Positions 44,954-53,854 of a stretch of 64,000 nucleotides of DNA are shown one piece after another; positions within the stretch are counted from its first letter, which is position 1; each line of letters opens with the position of its first letter. The DNA comes from Allocatelliglobosispora scoriae. Its GTDB lineage: Bacteria; Actinomycetota; Actinomycetes; Mycobacteriales; Micromonosporaceae. The DNA lies in NCBI RefSeq assembly GCF_014204945.1, contig NZ_JACHMN010000002.1, positions 806,001-870,000 on the forward strand. The letters run 5' to 3'. A model generated the notes under the pieces. It ran no database searches, was not told the origin of the DNA, and was given only the letters and a program-made list of their open reading frames with translations. The translations under genes were made by a program, and so were the position numbers.

Positions 44954-45234
44954 CGATGACCGCGGCGCTCGGCGAGCCCGCAGGCCCGCCGGTGCTCCCG
45001 GCGCGGCTGCCGCAACGCCGCCACCACCCCCGCCCCGTCGGCGAATCGACCCGGTCCGACCGGGTGACACCGCGCATCGACACAGTCAGCGCCTGCGCCG
45101 GATGCGATGACCTCGTCGTCTACGACGAGGTCATCGGCTGGATCCACACCGGAGCCTCCACGGCCGGCGACGAAGCCGACCTCGCCGAGACCTCCACCGG
45201 CACCACGGTCACGCCACCCGCCGCCTGCAGATAG
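44950..45234 (+). CDS. Small hypothetical protein
   Basis: 94 aa from ATG 44950, overlapping the GNAT stop. Proline/arginine-rich front, then SACAGCDDLVVYDEVIGWIH with one C-x2-C, then acidic T/A-rich end. Unrecognised, last gene of the GPP34-permease-GNAT run. Confidence 0.5.
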   Translation: MTMTAALGEPAGPPVLPARLPQRRHHPRPVGESTRSDRVTPRIDTVSACAGCDDLVVYDEVIGWIHTGASTAGDEADLAETSTGTTVTPPAACR

Positions 45235-45347
45235 GCGGCCGTGGCGCGCCCGGCACACAGGCCGGCCTTCCGAGGTGAGGGACCCCGGGAGGAAGCGGTC
45301 CTGCGCTGTCCAGGTCTTGCTCGCTCTTTCACCCCAAGGAGACACAC

Positions 45348-45707
45348 ATGACGTACGCGCAGCAGCCCACCACCATCCCCACCTCCTACACCGACTTGCT
45401 GTGGTGCGGGCTGTGCCGACGGCACCTCGTACCCGCCACCGTCGGCACCGCGCAGGTCTACCAGTGCACCCCCGGCTGCCGGCCGCCGATCCACACCGAA
45501 CGGGTCGACGCCCAGGTCCGGGCCGCGCTGGGTACAAAGGTCCCCCTCGACAGGGCGTTCCACGTCCTCAACGCGGTCACCGTCCGCGAAGGCACCCAGG
45601 TCTGGCTCGCCTGGTACAGCCCGCCCCGCCCCTACCAGCCCCCGGCGACGACGCCGCCGGCCGAGGGCTTCCAACGCCCGCGGACAGCGACGGCCACAGC
45701 CCGATGA
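45348..45707 (+). CDS. Small zinc-ribbon protein resembling a recombinase zinc-ribbon domain
   Basis: 119 aa from ATG 45348 with AAGGAG seven bases upstream. First half has LLWCGLCRRHLVPATVGTA then YQCTPGCRPPIHTERVD: two cysteine knuckles around a Y-x-C strand, the arrangement of the zinc beta-ribbon of large serine recombinases. A helix (RVDAQVRAALGTKVPLD) and a proline-rich tail follow. No resolvase domain is present, so it is either a stand-alone zinc-ribbon protein or a domain left from a recombinase. Confidence 0.6.
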   Translation: MTYAQQPTTIPTSYTDLLWCGLCRRHLVPATVGTAQVYQCTPGCRPPIHTERVDAQVRAALGTKVPLDRAFHVLNAVTVREGTQVWLAWYSPPRPYQPPATTPPAEGFQRPRTATATAR

Positions 45708-46076
45708 CGACGCCGGCGAGGGCCCGCGCACCGACGAGACGACCGCACGCCCGCGATCAGCGGCGCGCAGACGCCGCACCTCAGGACGGCCGCCGCCGAC
45801 GTTCTAGGGCCTTGTCCACACAGGCGACACCCGGCCAATCATCACCGGCAGCGCCAGCACCGTCATAGACGCCCGCGCATTCGTCGACAACGGCGGCCGA
45901 CTCAGCCCCGACTGGGGGGCGCCTGCCACAGCCCGCGCCGTGGTGCCCGGCAGCCGCCTCGCTGACAGGCAGCGCCACTCAATCCCGCCTAACCGCCAGA
46001 CCGCCGTCACCTCCACGACTACAGCACGCGACGCTCCCGAGCCGGGAACCAGCGCCACACCGACCAGAAGGCCCTC
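45708..46076. other. Intergenic stretch, nothing recognised
   Basis: 370 GC-rich bases with frames broken on both strands; AGAAGG at its right end serves the next gene. Confidence 0.3.
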
Positions 46077-47696
46077 ATGACACGCCCTCGCCTGTTCGCC
46101 ACCGCCACGCTCACCGCACCGTTCCCCATCCTGCTGCTCACCGCGGCCCTCCAGCACGCGCCGCACCTCCGACCCACGGCGCTGCTCGCGGCGATCCTGC
46201 TGACCGCGCTCGGTGCCGCGTTCGTCTACCGGCACCGCACCGACGCCGCCGACCGGACCGTGGCCCGACTGGGCGCGACCAGCCCCGCGCTCGGGGTCGC
46301 CTTCACCGCGGTCACGTGCGGCGCGTTCCTCGCCCTGGAGCTCGCCACGCTCGCGCTGGCCGACCGGGTCCTACGCGAACTCAGCACCTCCCCGACGCCG
46401 CCGCGGTGGCCGATCGCCGCGCTGTGGCTGACCGCCGTGGTGCTCGGCTGGTCGCGGTGGCGGACCGGGGTATGGCCCCTGGCCCGGCTGCTGCTGCCCG
46501 CGCTCGGCGTCGCACTGTGGCTGTGGGCGCAGGCAGCCGTCGGCGACCGGCTCGCCGTCGGGCTGCTCGGCGACCGGTGGCCGGTACGGGCAGGGATCGG
46601 CGGCCTGCTGCTGCTCGTGCTGCTCGCCGGCACGCTCGCCTACAGCGGCGGCGAGCCGCAGCGGCGGATCACCAACCAGATCACCACCGGCGCCTGCGCC
46701 GTCATCCTCGCCCTCGGCTACCTCGGCGCGGTCCTCGAGTCGTTCCGCCGCCTCGGCCCAGGACCGGTGCTCCCCGCCCACCAGATGGCCGAAGGCGAAT
46801 CGTGGACCACCGCCGGCCCTACCGGGTTCGACGCCGCCGAGGCCGCGGTCTCCGGCGTCTACCGGGTCTTCGGCACCGGCATCGTGCACACGACCACCGA
46901 CCTGTGGCTGTGGCCGGTCCTCGCCGCCTTCACAGCCGCCGTGGTCCTGTTCGGACGCGCCGCGACCGACCGGATCGACGCTCTCGGCCTCGCCGCGACA
47001 CCCGCCCGGCACCCCGAGGACCTCGTGCGGGTGCACTCGCACCGGGTCTCGCGCCTCGCGCACACCCTGCTCAGCGGAGGTCTCCTCCTGCTGGTCGTCA
47101 CCCGCCCCGAATCCCTGCACCTGGCCTACCTGGCGTTCGCGGTCGGCACGGTCGGCATCGCGTTCATGGCAAGCCTCACCCTGATCGCGGTCGGCGTCGC
47201 CCGGCTCGACGACACCGGCACCCTGCCCCGCACGCAGTGCGGGGCGCTCCTGGGCGCCGCCGCGGTTCCGGCCGGCGCCGCGGTCTGCCTCCTGCCGCAG
47301 GTCCTCGGCTGGTCGTGGTCTACGCCGCGGCTGTGGGCCGTCTCCGGCGGCTACCTGGCCGTGGCCGCAGCGGCCGCCCTCGGCAGCCGGTGGCTGCCCA
47401 ACCACGCAGCACACATCAGCCGGGCCCTCGCCGGACCGCAGGAAGACGTCTACCACTGGGCGCCCCAGGTGGTAGCAGCCCGGTGGGAGACCCGCGACGG
47501 GTACACGGTCGGCATCGGCGACGAGATCAGCGTCACCGAACCGAGCGGCGAAACCCTGTCCGGCGTCATCGAGGCCGTCGACCACTGCCACGGCTGGCCG
47601 GTCATGCGCACCCGCCAGGGACCCGAACCTCTGCGCGCGGTGCAACCCCGCGACATCCTCACCCCGACCCGCACACCGGCTGGAGCCCAGGCATGA
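46077..47696 (+). CDS. Multi-pass membrane protein of unknown function
   Basis: 539 aa from ATG 46077 (AGAAGG upstream). About ten to eleven hydrophobic segments, for example TALLAAILLTALGAAFVY, AVTCGAFLALELATLALA, IGGLLLLVLLAGTLAY, LWLWPVLAAFTAAVVLF and LWAVSGGYLAVAAAAALG. The last about 90 residues are soluble and have a short beta-barrel-like part (GYTVGIGDEISVTEPSG, LSGVIEAVDHCHGWP). Family not recognised. Coupled by ATGA to the next gene, a single-pass membrane protein, with which it likely works. Confidence 0.68.
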   Translation: MTRPRLFATATLTAPFPILLLTAALQHAPHLRPTALLAAILLTALGAAFVYRHRTDAADRTVARLGATSPALGVAFTAVTCGAFLALELATLALADRVLRELSTSPTPPRWPIAALWLTAVVLGWSRWRTGVWPLARLLLPALGVALWLWAQAAVGDRLAVGLLGDRWPVRAGIGGLLLLVLLAGTLAYSGGEPQRRITNQITTGACAVILALGYLGAVLESFRRLGPGPVLPAHQMAEGESWTTAGPTGFDAAEAAVSGVYRVFGTGIVHTTTDLWLWPVLAAFTAAVVLFGRAATDRIDALGLAATPARHPEDLVRVHSHRVSRLAHTLLSGGLLLLVVTRPESLHLAYLAFAVGTVGIAFMASLTLIAVGVARLDDTGTLPRTQCGALLGAAAVPAGAAVCLLPQVLGWSWSTPRLWAVSGGYLAVAAAAALGSRWLPNHAAHISRALAGPQEDVYHWAPQVVAARWETRDGYTVGIGDEISVTEPSGETLSGVIEAVDHCHGWPVMRTRQGPEPLRAVQPRDILTPTRTPAGAQA

Positions 47697-48640
47697 CCGA
47701 CCCGGCCTCCGCCACCGCAGCACCGCACCTGGCATTCCCCGCGGTCGACGTCACCGCTTCGCGGCACCGCAACACGCGGCGACGACGGATCCGCGCCACC
47801 GCCGCCATCGCGGCGACCACCGCAGCCGTGCTGCTCGCCGCGAACGCCGTGATCTCAGAGTCCACGGCGGCACCCGCCCCGGTGTTCCAGCCAGGAGCCG
47901 TCGGGATGCGGTCCGCGCCCGACCCGGGCCTCATGGCGCTCGCCGACACCGTCCAGGCCGGACCCGCCGACCGCGCGTCCGGCCGGTACGCCTACGTCAC
48001 CGCCGTACGCCTGACCCGCCACCAACCGGAACAGATCCTCGTCGAGGACCTCCAGCGATGGACCGCCGCCGACGAATCCGGTGCCACCTTCTCCCGCCGG
48101 TACACGGTCCCGGCCTGGACCGTCACCGAGGACACCGCACCGCCCACCGACTTCAACGCCGTCCCCGCCACGGTCACCACGAACTCCGGGTGGCCGCAGC
48201 ACCTCCCCCGCACTGAATCCACCTGCCCGCCAGGCTCCGTCCTGCGCGACCGGCTGCAGGGCCCACGACCGGAGAAGGAGCCCTCCGCGAGGGTCCTCGA
48301 ATCGGTCGCCAACACGCAACTCCGCACCGGGCTCACCCTCGCCTGCCGCAAAGCCGCGCTACGCACCCTCGCCATCACCGCCGGCACCGTACTCACCGGA
48401 CCCGTCCGCGACCCGATCGGCCGCCCCGGCACCGGGATCGACACCACCGGAGACGGGATCCGGCACCGGCTGATCGTCGACACCCTCACCGGAACCCCGC
48501 TCGCCTACACCGCATGGCACGACGGCACCGGCCCCGACACAGGCCTCCTCACATGGACCGTCGTGACCAGCAGCACCCGCACCGACCAGACCTGGCCAGT
48601 CACCGCCCCGACCGCCCAGCCGCGTCCTGCCACGGGGTAG
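47693..48640 (+). CDS. Single-pass membrane protein with large outer domain
   Basis: 315 aa from ATG 47693. A basic N-terminus (RHRNTRRRRIRATAA) is followed by one membrane helix (IAATTAAVLLAANAVIS), giving an outside C-terminus. The outer part (GRYAYVTAVRLT, EDLQRWTAADESGATFSRRY, VLESVANTQLRTGLTLACR, LIVDTLTGTPLAYTAWHDG) resembles the CU044_5270-type domain of actinobacterial proteins often linked to sigma factors. I hold this loosely. Co-transcribed with the multi-pass protein. Confidence 0.6.
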   Translation: MTDPASATAAPHLAFPAVDVTASRHRNTRRRRIRATAAIAATTAAVLLAANAVISESTAAPAPVFQPGAVGMRSAPDPGLMALADTVQAGPADRASGRYAYVTAVRLTRHQPEQILVEDLQRWTAADESGATFSRRYTVPAWTVTEDTAPPTDFNAVPATVTTNSGWPQHLPRTESTCPPGSVLRDRLQGPRPEKEPSARVLESVANTQLRTGLTLACRKAALRTLAITAGTVLTGPVRDPIGRPGTGIDTTGDGIRHRLIVDTLTGTPLAYTAWHDGTGPDTGLLTWTVVTSSTRTDQTWPVTAPTAQPRPATG

Positions 48641-49010
48641 CAGAGCCGGTTGACAGCGACGACGCCCCGCCACGCGCGATGGACCGCTACGGGTCGGCAG
48701 GAAGCCCGGCCGGTCCGGTATCCGCGACGCAGCGGTGCGGTGCGGTTCGGGCGCCCCCGATGGTGTGCCCGCACGGCACACGCTCAGCGGTACTTGCAGA
48801 CCTTCCCTACCGGCCGGCCCATGAGCTCCGCGATCTCCCCAGCCGAGGTATCCAAGCCGTCGACCCGCTCGTTGACGGCGGCTGCCAGATACTCCGGCAT
48901 CCCGGTGTGGCCGTGTCATCCCCGCTCTCACCGCGGTCCTGATTGTCGAACAGGAACGATTCCGCTTCCGGCTAGGGACACCAAACCCACGAAAGCTCGC
49001 GCGACGCCGC

Positions 49011-49116
49011 CGCAGGACACGCCGCGACCCGCAGACACAGAACCCGCAGGACACGCCGTGCTCGCCGTAGCGGCATCCGCAGGACACGCCGTGTCCGCAC
49101 CGCAGGACACGCCATG
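49011..49116. repeat. Four short direct repeats
   Basis: CGCAGGACACGCCGTG or a close variant starts at 49011, 49045, 49078 and 49101 (spacing 34, 33, 23). No CRISPR logic: repeats are short and spacers are repetitive. Confidence 0.55.
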
Positions 49117-49231
49117 CCACCCCACCTACCAATGACCGGTTCACAACACCTACCCCCCAACGATGACTGGGGTTGTCGATCAGCTTGCGGTTACGCGCGC
49201 GAGCGGCTCGCCGACCGCCGATGTCGTTCTG

Positions 49232-49252
49232 GGAACCTGCCCGGCAGGTTCC
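49232..49252. promoter_or_regulatory. Perfect 10-base-arm palindrome
   Basis: GGAACCTGCC, one base, then its exact complement (49243-49252). Could be an operator or a transcript hairpin; no gene starts close by. Confidence 0.35.
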
Positions 49253-49497
49253 GCTACCGCCGGCAGGAAGCCCTGGGGCGAAGCGGCTCGCCATGCGGGA
49301 CATCCTCGCCGCGACGACGCGCCGTCCGTGTTCCGGCGGCTGACGCTTACGGCCACCGCTGATGCCGTTGACGACGCGACAGGAGCCGCAGCACCGCAGG
49401 ACCGCTGGTGCAACCGCCACAGCTTCGGCCATTCGGTGTCGCAGATCGAGGGATCCCAGGAGCACCTCAGGAGCGGTGGACGCAAGGTAGCGTCTCA

Positions 49498-49617
49498 TCG
49501 GTCGTAGGACCTCAGGCCTCGTCGGGAGTGCAGGGTGTCGGCGTGATCGGCGCCCAGTACGCGGGCCCGGTCGGCGACCAGTTCCTGGTAGAGCCGTACC
49601 GCCTCCGCCGCGGCGCC
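49498..49617 (-). pseudogene. Relic of a TPR protein
   Basis: Forty codons on the minus strand read GAAAEAVRLYQELVADRARV then LGADHADTLHSRRGLR, the exact pattern of the TPR units (LYEQLLADRERVLGxDHPDTL) at the end of actinomycete STAND/regulator proteins. Nothing recognisable on either side: a scrap of a lost gene. Confidence 0.6.
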
Positions 49618-49801
49618 ACACCCGCATCGGTGACGGCTTGTCCTCAGTCGCTCCCAGCGGTGTGGCGTCGGCGGCTCGGAGTCGGGCTGAGGTGACCGCC
49701 GACCACGGTGTATTGCACATCCTTCGATCGCGTCAACCGCCCGGGCGAAGCGCCACCGACGCGTCCGTACCGGCCCGGCACATCCTTGCGGCAACCCGGC
49801 G

Positions 49802-51718
49802 TCAGCGGGTCATCTGCTCCAGGAACGCCTGGGTCTCCGGGTCGGTGGAGTACACGACCACGCCGCGCATGCCGCGCGTGAGCAGCACCCGGTAGGTGTT
49901 GCGGATCAGCTCGGTGAAGGAGCCGCCGTCGGCGCGCCTCACCGCAGGATCCTTGCAATGCGACAGCTGCGCCACCCAGGCGTCACCGCGGCGCACGAAG
50001 TCAGGGCCGAAGATGACACCGGCCCAGTCGTACTCGAAGCCCTGCGCGGTGTAGATGCAGCCGACCTGCCCGAACCCCCGCGTGTCGGTCGCCCAGAAGT
50101 ACGAAGCCGGCGCGTCGGGAACCTTCTCCTCCGGTTTGACGTTCCACGGCCGGGCCCAGTCGCCGATGACCACGTCGGCGACGAGGACCTTGCGACCCTC
50201 GCGCAGCACCGGGTCGCTCCAAGGCCAGCAGTACCCCGCCGCGATACGCGCGGTGGTTCCGTCGTGGCCGGACTGCTGGTGCAGCAGCCACGACTCGAGC
50301 TCGACCGGAGAAGCAGCGGACCGGACGAGGAAACGCCCATCGTCACCGGAAGCCGACACAGACCAGGGCTCGGGCGGATCCGGGTGCAGACCCAGCAGGC
50401 GGACCGACCAGGCGTCGTAGGCGTCCGAGCCACCGGAACGGTACTGCCCCTGCAGGCGCACGGTCTCCACCTTGCACCCCAGCGCCTGCGCCGCATGCCG
50501 GATCGCGACCTCCGAGCCCATCTCCCCCGGACGCACGATCTGCTTGTCGTCGAGCAGGAACACCGGCACCTGCGCGACGTCGATCAGCTCGTCGACCTGC
50601 TGGCGGGCCGCAGCCCGCCGGTCCTTGGGCGTGAACCTGTTGACACTGGTCTCGCGCAACCGGTGCGCCTCGTCGCACAGCAGCACGTCCAGCGAGCGCG
50701 GCTTGGCGCCGATGAAGTTGTTGAAGTAGACGAACATCTTCTGCACCGCGGTGTTGCGGGTGCCGGCGACCTTGCGCATGGTGTTGGTGAAGGCGCTGGA
50801 CCCGGTCGCGTGCAGCACCCGCAGGCCCCGGCGGCTGAGCTCGCCCAGCAGGCTCAACGCGATCACGCTCTTGCCCGAACCCGGGCCGCCCACGACGATG
50901 ACGACGGTCTGCTGCCGGGCCGTGCGGGAGCGCTCGACAGCCGCCCTGACGGTGGCGAACGCCACCTGCTGCTCGTCGAGCAGGACGAACTGCTGGCGCT
51001 CGCGCAGCTCGCCGGCGGCGACCGCGAGCAGCTTGCGCGACGGGGCGAGCTCCGCGTTGAGCAGCGTCTCGGCCGCGGCGCGGGCCGGGCCCCGGCCGGC
51101 CGCGGGGTCGAGACGGGCACGCAGCCTGTCGACCAAGGCCGCCTTGCTGTCGAGGGTGTAGAGGCTGCCCCAGTCGTCGGTGCGGTACTGGCGGATGTTC
51201 CACACGCCGGCGTCGCGGGCGTTGTGCAGGTAGGCGAGGCCGTGCACCGCGTCGGGCTGCTCGGCCAGCACCGGAGTGAAGTCCACGAGCTGCTGGCAGT
51301 ACCGGCGCACCTGCTCTGCCGGGTGCAGCACCGGCTGGGTGTAGCGGTCGATCTGGACCAGGTCCTCGTCGACGGGCTCGGCGTGGCTCCACTGCTTGAG
51401 CTCGACCATGACGAACGAAGGCGCCCCGGTACGCGGGTGGGCGCCGCAGAGGATCAGATCGGCTCGCTTCGGGCTGTAGGGCAGCTGGTGCTCCAGCAGG
51501 ACCTCGACATCACCCAGCCCGGCATCGGCCATGTCGGCGAGGAAGGCCGGCAGACTACGGTCCCAGGACCGGATCTCCGGGGCGCCGACACCGCTGTTGA
51601 GCGCGAATCGCGCCTGCTCTGCGAGCACGGCGACGAGCCTGCCTGCGCGGGCGTCCTCCAGCAATACCGCAGCAGAATTGCGCACAAGCGCCACTGATTT
51701 CGTCTCCCACCTGGGCAC
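49802..51718 (-). CDS. DUF2075 helicase/NTPase with N-terminal nuclease-like domain
   Basis: 638 aa. The annotated GTG (51718) could be replaced by another GTG at 51694, nine bases behind GGTGGGAG. Residues 80-110 have RADLIL and FVMVELKQW, a D ... E-x-K arrangement of the PD-(D/E)xK type. Then a superfamily-1-like NTPase of DUF2075 type: Walker A VVIVVGGPGSGKSVIALSL, Walker B DVLLCDEAHRLRE, FLLDDKQIVRPGE, a C-terminal half with IYTAQGFEYDWAGVIFG and the arginine-containing NTYRVLLTRGMRGVVVY. Such fusions are common in defence islands, but a direct role is not shown here. Monocistronic. Confidence 0.85.
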   Translation of the reverse strand: MPRWETKSVALVRNSAAVLLEDARAGRLVAVLAEQARFALNSGVGAPEIRSWDRSLPAFLADMADAGLGDVEVLLEHQLPYSPKRADLILCGAHPRTGAPSFVMVELKQWSHAEPVDEDLVQIDRYTQPVLHPAEQVRRYCQQLVDFTPVLAEQPDAVHGLAYLHNARDAGVWNIRQYRTDDWGSLYTLDSKAALVDRLRARLDPAAGRGPARAAAETLLNAELAPSRKLLAVAAGELRERQQFVLLDEQQVAFATVRAAVERSRTARQQTVVIVVGGPGSGKSVIALSLLGELSRRGLRVLHATGSSAFTNTMRKVAGTRNTAVQKMFVYFNNFIGAKPRSLDVLLCDEAHRLRETSVNRFTPKDRRAAARQQVDELIDVAQVPVFLLDDKQIVRPGEMGSEVAIRHAAQALGCKVETVRLQGQYRSGGSDAYDAWSVRLLGLHPDPPEPWSVSASGDDGRFLVRSAASPVELESWLLHQQSGHDGTTARIAAGYCWPWSDPVLREGRKVLVADVVIGDWARPWNVKPEEKVPDAPASYFWATDTRGFGQVGCIYTAQGFEYDWAGVIFGPDFVRRGDAWVAQLSHCKDPAVRRADGGSFTELIRNTYRVLLTRGMRGVVVYSTDPETQAFLEQMTR

Positions 51719-51963
51719 GTGTCATCACGTGCGGGTGGGGGCATCAACGCTGTGGCAGCGGTGCCCGGCGGGCCGCTCACACAGCGTAGCGGCCGCGATG
51801 CTGGCGCCCGGATCCGGCTATCGATCGAACCAGCGCACGCTGATGCTCGTCGCCTCAGACGCGCAGGTGGTCGACTCTGTGGAAGCAAAACTCGCTGGCA
51901 CACCTCTACCTGCCAGCAGATATCGAGATGATCTTCCTGGACCGGCCGCGTAGGATCCGCCGC

Positions 51964-52767
51964 ATGCATGACCGGCCCGACCTCCTCGAACACACCCAGC
52001 GACTGCGCACGGCGCTGGACACAGCCGATCATGCCTTCGTCGATGTGCCACTCGTCGGCGCCGTGGACGGCTGCGCCTACTGCTACTCGCCCCGCGATCT
52101 CGAGCTCCTCGGCGGCGACCTGGCGGCGGTACCCGACGACCTGGTCCGCCAGTTCGCCGCCGAAGTCCCCGAGCACTGGACCGCCGAACAGTACGGGCTG
52201 ATGTGGCGCGGCCTCGCACCGCGGATCCTGCACATGGCCGCCGAGCAACCGGAGTTGATGATCATCCCGTGGGCGCTGCGGGGCCCCAGTGCACCGCAGG
52301 CCTGCTTTCACGATTGGCCGCAGGCGCAGCAGAACGCGCTCGTCGAGGCGTACTCCGCACTGCTCGCCGCCTCCTTCGTGACCAGGCAACCCGCCGACGT
52401 CATCGAACTACTCGGCCCACTGGCACAACTCCACGACGACGTCGGGCCCTGGCTCGCCCAGATCGACGAGATGAGCGGTCCCGCCGCGGATGCCGGCTTC
52501 GTCCGCCTGGCCGCCCACTGGAGCAACGAGATCGCGAGCGGCAGACAACCGCACTGGTACTGGTACCCCGACAACCCCGTAGGCCTCGTGACCGCATGGC
52601 TGAGTTCGCCCCCGGTGCTGGACCGCCTGCGCCACTTCGCAGAGCAGCACCCAGGCTGCACCAACGCCGCTGGCACCCCGTCCGTCATCGAAGCCCTAAC
52701 GACCGATACGGAACCGTCATGGGACGTTGTCGGCAGCTTGGGCGGTTGCAAGGCATGCATCATCTGA
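51964..52767 (+). CDS. Conserved hypothetical protein of actinomycetes
   Basis: 267 aa from ATG 51964 (AGGATCC upstream). The layout, which I recall from many streptomycete-type hypotheticals, is: GCAYCYSPRDLELLGGD near the N-terminus, VPDDLVRQFAAEVPEHW, MWRGLAPRILHMAAE, then tryptophan-rich helices (WPQAQQNALVEAYSALLAA). The function of the family is unknown. It carries scattered cysteines including the end GGCKACII. Divergent from the DUF2075 gene across 245 bases. Confidence 0.68.
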   Translation: MHDRPDLLEHTQRLRTALDTADHAFVDVPLVGAVDGCAYCYSPRDLELLGGDLAAVPDDLVRQFAAEVPEHWTAEQYGLMWRGLAPRILHMAAEQPELMIIPWALRGPSAPQACFHDWPQAQQNALVEAYSALLAASFVTRQPADVIELLGPLAQLHDDVGPWLAQIDEMSGPAADAGFVRLAAHWSNEIASGRQPHWYWYPDNPVGLVTAWLSSPPVLDRLRHFAEQHPGCTNAAGTPSVIEALTTDTEPSWDVVGSLGGCKACII

Positions 52768-53112
52768 TCCAGCCCGGCCCATCACGGGCAGGTCAACGGT
52801 CACCGTCACCCGTCCAGAGGGGGAGCAGTTTTGGGATGTATCCCGCCATGGAGATCGACCTGCACCTCGACCGTGTTTAAGCAGCTCAGCAGCCATAGGG
52901 TCGTGCGGTTGGGTACGCGTTTCGGGCGTCGAGGATGGCCCGACCGAGGTCGCCAACCTGCGCCATTGCTCTCGTTGACGATGAAGGGATCTCTCGGATG
53001 ACGACCAGCCCGTCGGCGCACGCTTCGCGGCATGGGACCCGAACGCCGAAAGTTAATTCAGCACGACCTGTCGACACACGATCGACGGCAAAACGTACAG
53101 CGGGGTTCTGGA
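52768..53112. other. Intergenic stretch carrying repeat copy 1
   Basis: No gene seen except scraps; holds the left copy of the 27-bp direct repeat (52821-52847). Confidence 0.4.
52821..52847 (+). repeat. 27-bp direct repeat, left copy
   Basis: Begins GGGAGCAGTTTTGGGATG and ends GTATCCCGCC. It matches 57479-57505 in 25 of 27 bases in the same orientation, 4.66 kb away, and brackets the hypothetical gene at 53113 and the restriction-like operon. Confidence 0.6.
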
Positions 53113-53649
53113 TCAAACGGGTGGCAGGTGACGGTTGCCTTTGGCTCCATATAGCGCTTGATCGACTCGTCGAAGTGATTCGCCGGTCCGATCAGACACG
53201 TCGCGACACGCTCGCAGATAGGGAAGCCATGTACGCCGATCTTGCGAGTCCGGGGGTACGTCGGTGTAACCAATCGCGTTGATCGACGCCACAGCGCGTT
53301 CGTCGAGGACGGTCCACCGTAGTGGAACCATTGTCATTAGCATCGCGCTGCCGAGGGCTGGCCCAACGCCCTGAAGTGTACGTATCACACGCATCGCCGC
53401 CCCGTCATCCAGGCAGCCTCGCGCTGCGGCAGTGATATCCAGGATGGCTTGGTCAGACTCCCGCGCGAGTCCCCTCAGGGCGTTGGTCCGGCGGTGCGCC
53501 ATGGCGTCGAACTTCCAGGCGACAACTGTAAGAGCAGCCGCGCGATCGAGTTCCCTCGCCCCAGAGACCGGCTTCAGGATCTGGTCGTGCCCGGCCGGGT
53601 AGAGCTGGGCCCATGCCCGTACCCAATGAGTCAGGTCATCGTCGATCAC
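53113..53649 (-). CDS. Helix-hairpin-helix-like hypothetical protein
   Basis: 178 aa from GTG 53647-53649 (AGGA eight bases upstream). The centre reads TLQGVGPALGSAMLMTMVP then RWTVLDERAVASINAIGY, the pattern of helix-hairpin-helix/DNA-glycosylase-like proteins (GVG turn, then Y/W-V-L/x-D). The N-terminal half is helical (ALTVVAWKFDAMAHRRTN). The lysine or aspartate of a true glycosylase cannot be placed with confidence. Probably DNA-binding; exact role unknown. Confidence 0.6.
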   Translation of the reverse strand: MIDDDLTHWVRAWAQLYPAGHDQILKPVSGARELDRAAALTVVAWKFDAMAHRRTNALRGLARESDQAILDITAAARGCLDDGAAMRVIRTLQGVGPALGSAMLMTMVPLRWTVLDERAVASINAIGYTDVPPDSQDRRTWLPYLRACRDVSDRTGESLRRVDQALYGAKGNRHLPPV

Positions 53650-53854
53650 GGATAAATCCTACTTACGATGGGCTTTCGATGCGAAGAGCGGTTGATCTCT
53701 CAGCGAGCTAACAGCGGCATGAGAGTAAGCACTTGTTGGCGGCTCGAGCCATCGCCAAGCACGCAGCCGCGCGGCGGGGCTATTAACCCACGATTGTCGC
53801 TGCTCACATGAATCCGTGAGCGCAGACCCACTACTGCTTGAAGGCCTGAGGCCG
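53650..53854. other. Short intergenic stretch behind the restriction-like operon
   Basis: About 200 bases between the HEPN-like gene's stop and the next gene's start; no clear hairpin. Confidence 0.3.

Larger units (their letters stand above)
48641..49801. other. Gene-poor region of 1.2 kb
   Basis: Long frames exist on both strands only because of GC content; none has a believable start and fold. It contains the direct repeats at 49011, the palindrome at 49232 and a TPR relic at 49498, each listed separately. Confidence 0.4.

Noticed and set aside
46371-47735. Long minus-strand frame opposite the multi-pass protein
   Set aside because: Low-complexity shadow without a fold; the plus strand has regular membrane segments and a ribosome-binding site.
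49011-49116. Possible CRISPR array
   Set aside because: Repeats are about 16 bases, spacers of 7-18 bases resemble the repeats, and no cas genes are present.
48359-49720. 453-codon minus-strand frame
   Set aside because: Compositionally a GC shadow; only a 40-codon TPR scrap on that strand, in a different frame region, is meaningful.
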